A stretch of DNA of 21,131 bases from UBA4742 sp002403895. Its GTDB lineage: Bacteria > Actinomycetota > Acidimicrobiia > Acidimicrobiales > Acidimicrobilacustridaceae. The position numbers were made by a program, and so were the translations under genes. The stretch spans positions 1 to 21,131 of the forward strand of contig DAISGD010000056.1 of assembly GCA_036823295.1 (NCBI GenBank), written 5' to 3'. Shown here in pieces: positions 21,016 through 21,131 of the stretch; positions within the stretch are counted from its first letter, which is position 1, and every line of letters begins with the position of its first letter. The notes beneath the pieces were generated by a model. That model saw only the letters and a program-made list of their open reading frames with translations, ran no database searches and was not told the origin of the DNA.

Positions 21016-21099
21016 GCTCGGTGTCCCAACGAGTCGGCACCGAGCTGGGTCACCTCACTGACGGTTGGCGAAGCTCCCCTGTCTGTCAGGGTGAGGTGA
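21016..21099. repeat. Two consecutive hairpins at the right edge
   Basis: GCTCGGTG (21016-21023) pairs with CACCGAGC (21038-21045) with a 14-base loop. Five bases on, TCACCTCACTGAC (21050-21062) pairs with GTCA-gg-GTGAGGTGA (21085-21099) around a 22-base loop. The first could terminate the lipoprotein transcript. The second, followed by GACACCTCGTGTAGCGG, may be the end of another insertion sequence cut by the window edge. Confidence 0.6.
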
Positions 21100-21131
21100 G
21101 ACACCTCGTGTAGCGGTTCATCACTCCTCCT

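Overview
The window looks like high-GC actinobacterial DNA. Reasons are the strong G/C third-position bias, GTG starts, a Ku protein with a lysine-rich tail next to a stand-alone LigD-type polymerase, and a galE2-like/acyltransferase gene pair like the one I recall from mycobacteria. An Acidimicrobiia-like lineage would fit, but the sequence does not prove it. The left edge (about 1-960) behaves like a fold-back chimera, so this is probably a contig end from a draft or metagenome assembly.

Layout. (1) 1-962: a class I methyltransferase gene split over both strands by an inverted duplication with a 290-bp internal deletion. (2) 1063-6882, minus strand: a tightly packed cluster, transcribed right to left, of an Fe-S PD-(D/E)XK nuclease, two paralogous polytopic membrane proteins of GT-C-like appearance, an LPLAT acyltransferase, an extended SDR and a crotonase-fold protein. 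Most junctions overlap, so it is probably one operon, plausibly for lipid or cell-envelope glycoconjugates. (3) 6948-11027, plus strand: a small unknown protein, a two-domain VOC protein, the NHEJ pair Ku and LigD-type polymerase, and a DJ-1/PfpI-like protein.

(4) At 11028-11083 the chromosome ends in the 3' half of a tRNA-Leu(UAA) gene (minus strand) broken at the anticodon loop. This is the scar expected where an integrative element entered. To its right are an Xis-like HTH protein, a winged-helix protein, a 1063-aa MobF (TrwC/TraI-type) relaxase-helicase and a second Xis-like HTH gene. No integrase and no second tRNA junction lie inside the window.

(5) 15921-18404: a 97-aa orphan, then single-gene units (DUF1232/YkvA-like, RidA-like, TauE/SafE-like) punctuated by three direct copies of a 45-bp palindrome-prone repeat. 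(6) About 18516-19951: an IS110-family element with a long structured 5' non-coding region where a bridge RNA would be expected. (7) 19952-21131: structured non-coding DNA, a frameshifted lipoprotein gene, and two consecutive hairpins at the right edge.

The most interesting signals are the tRNA-Leu attachment scar with its integrase-less MobF element, the three-copy repeat separating single genes, and the putative bridge RNA of the IS110 element. None is proven to be a new system from this sequence alone.
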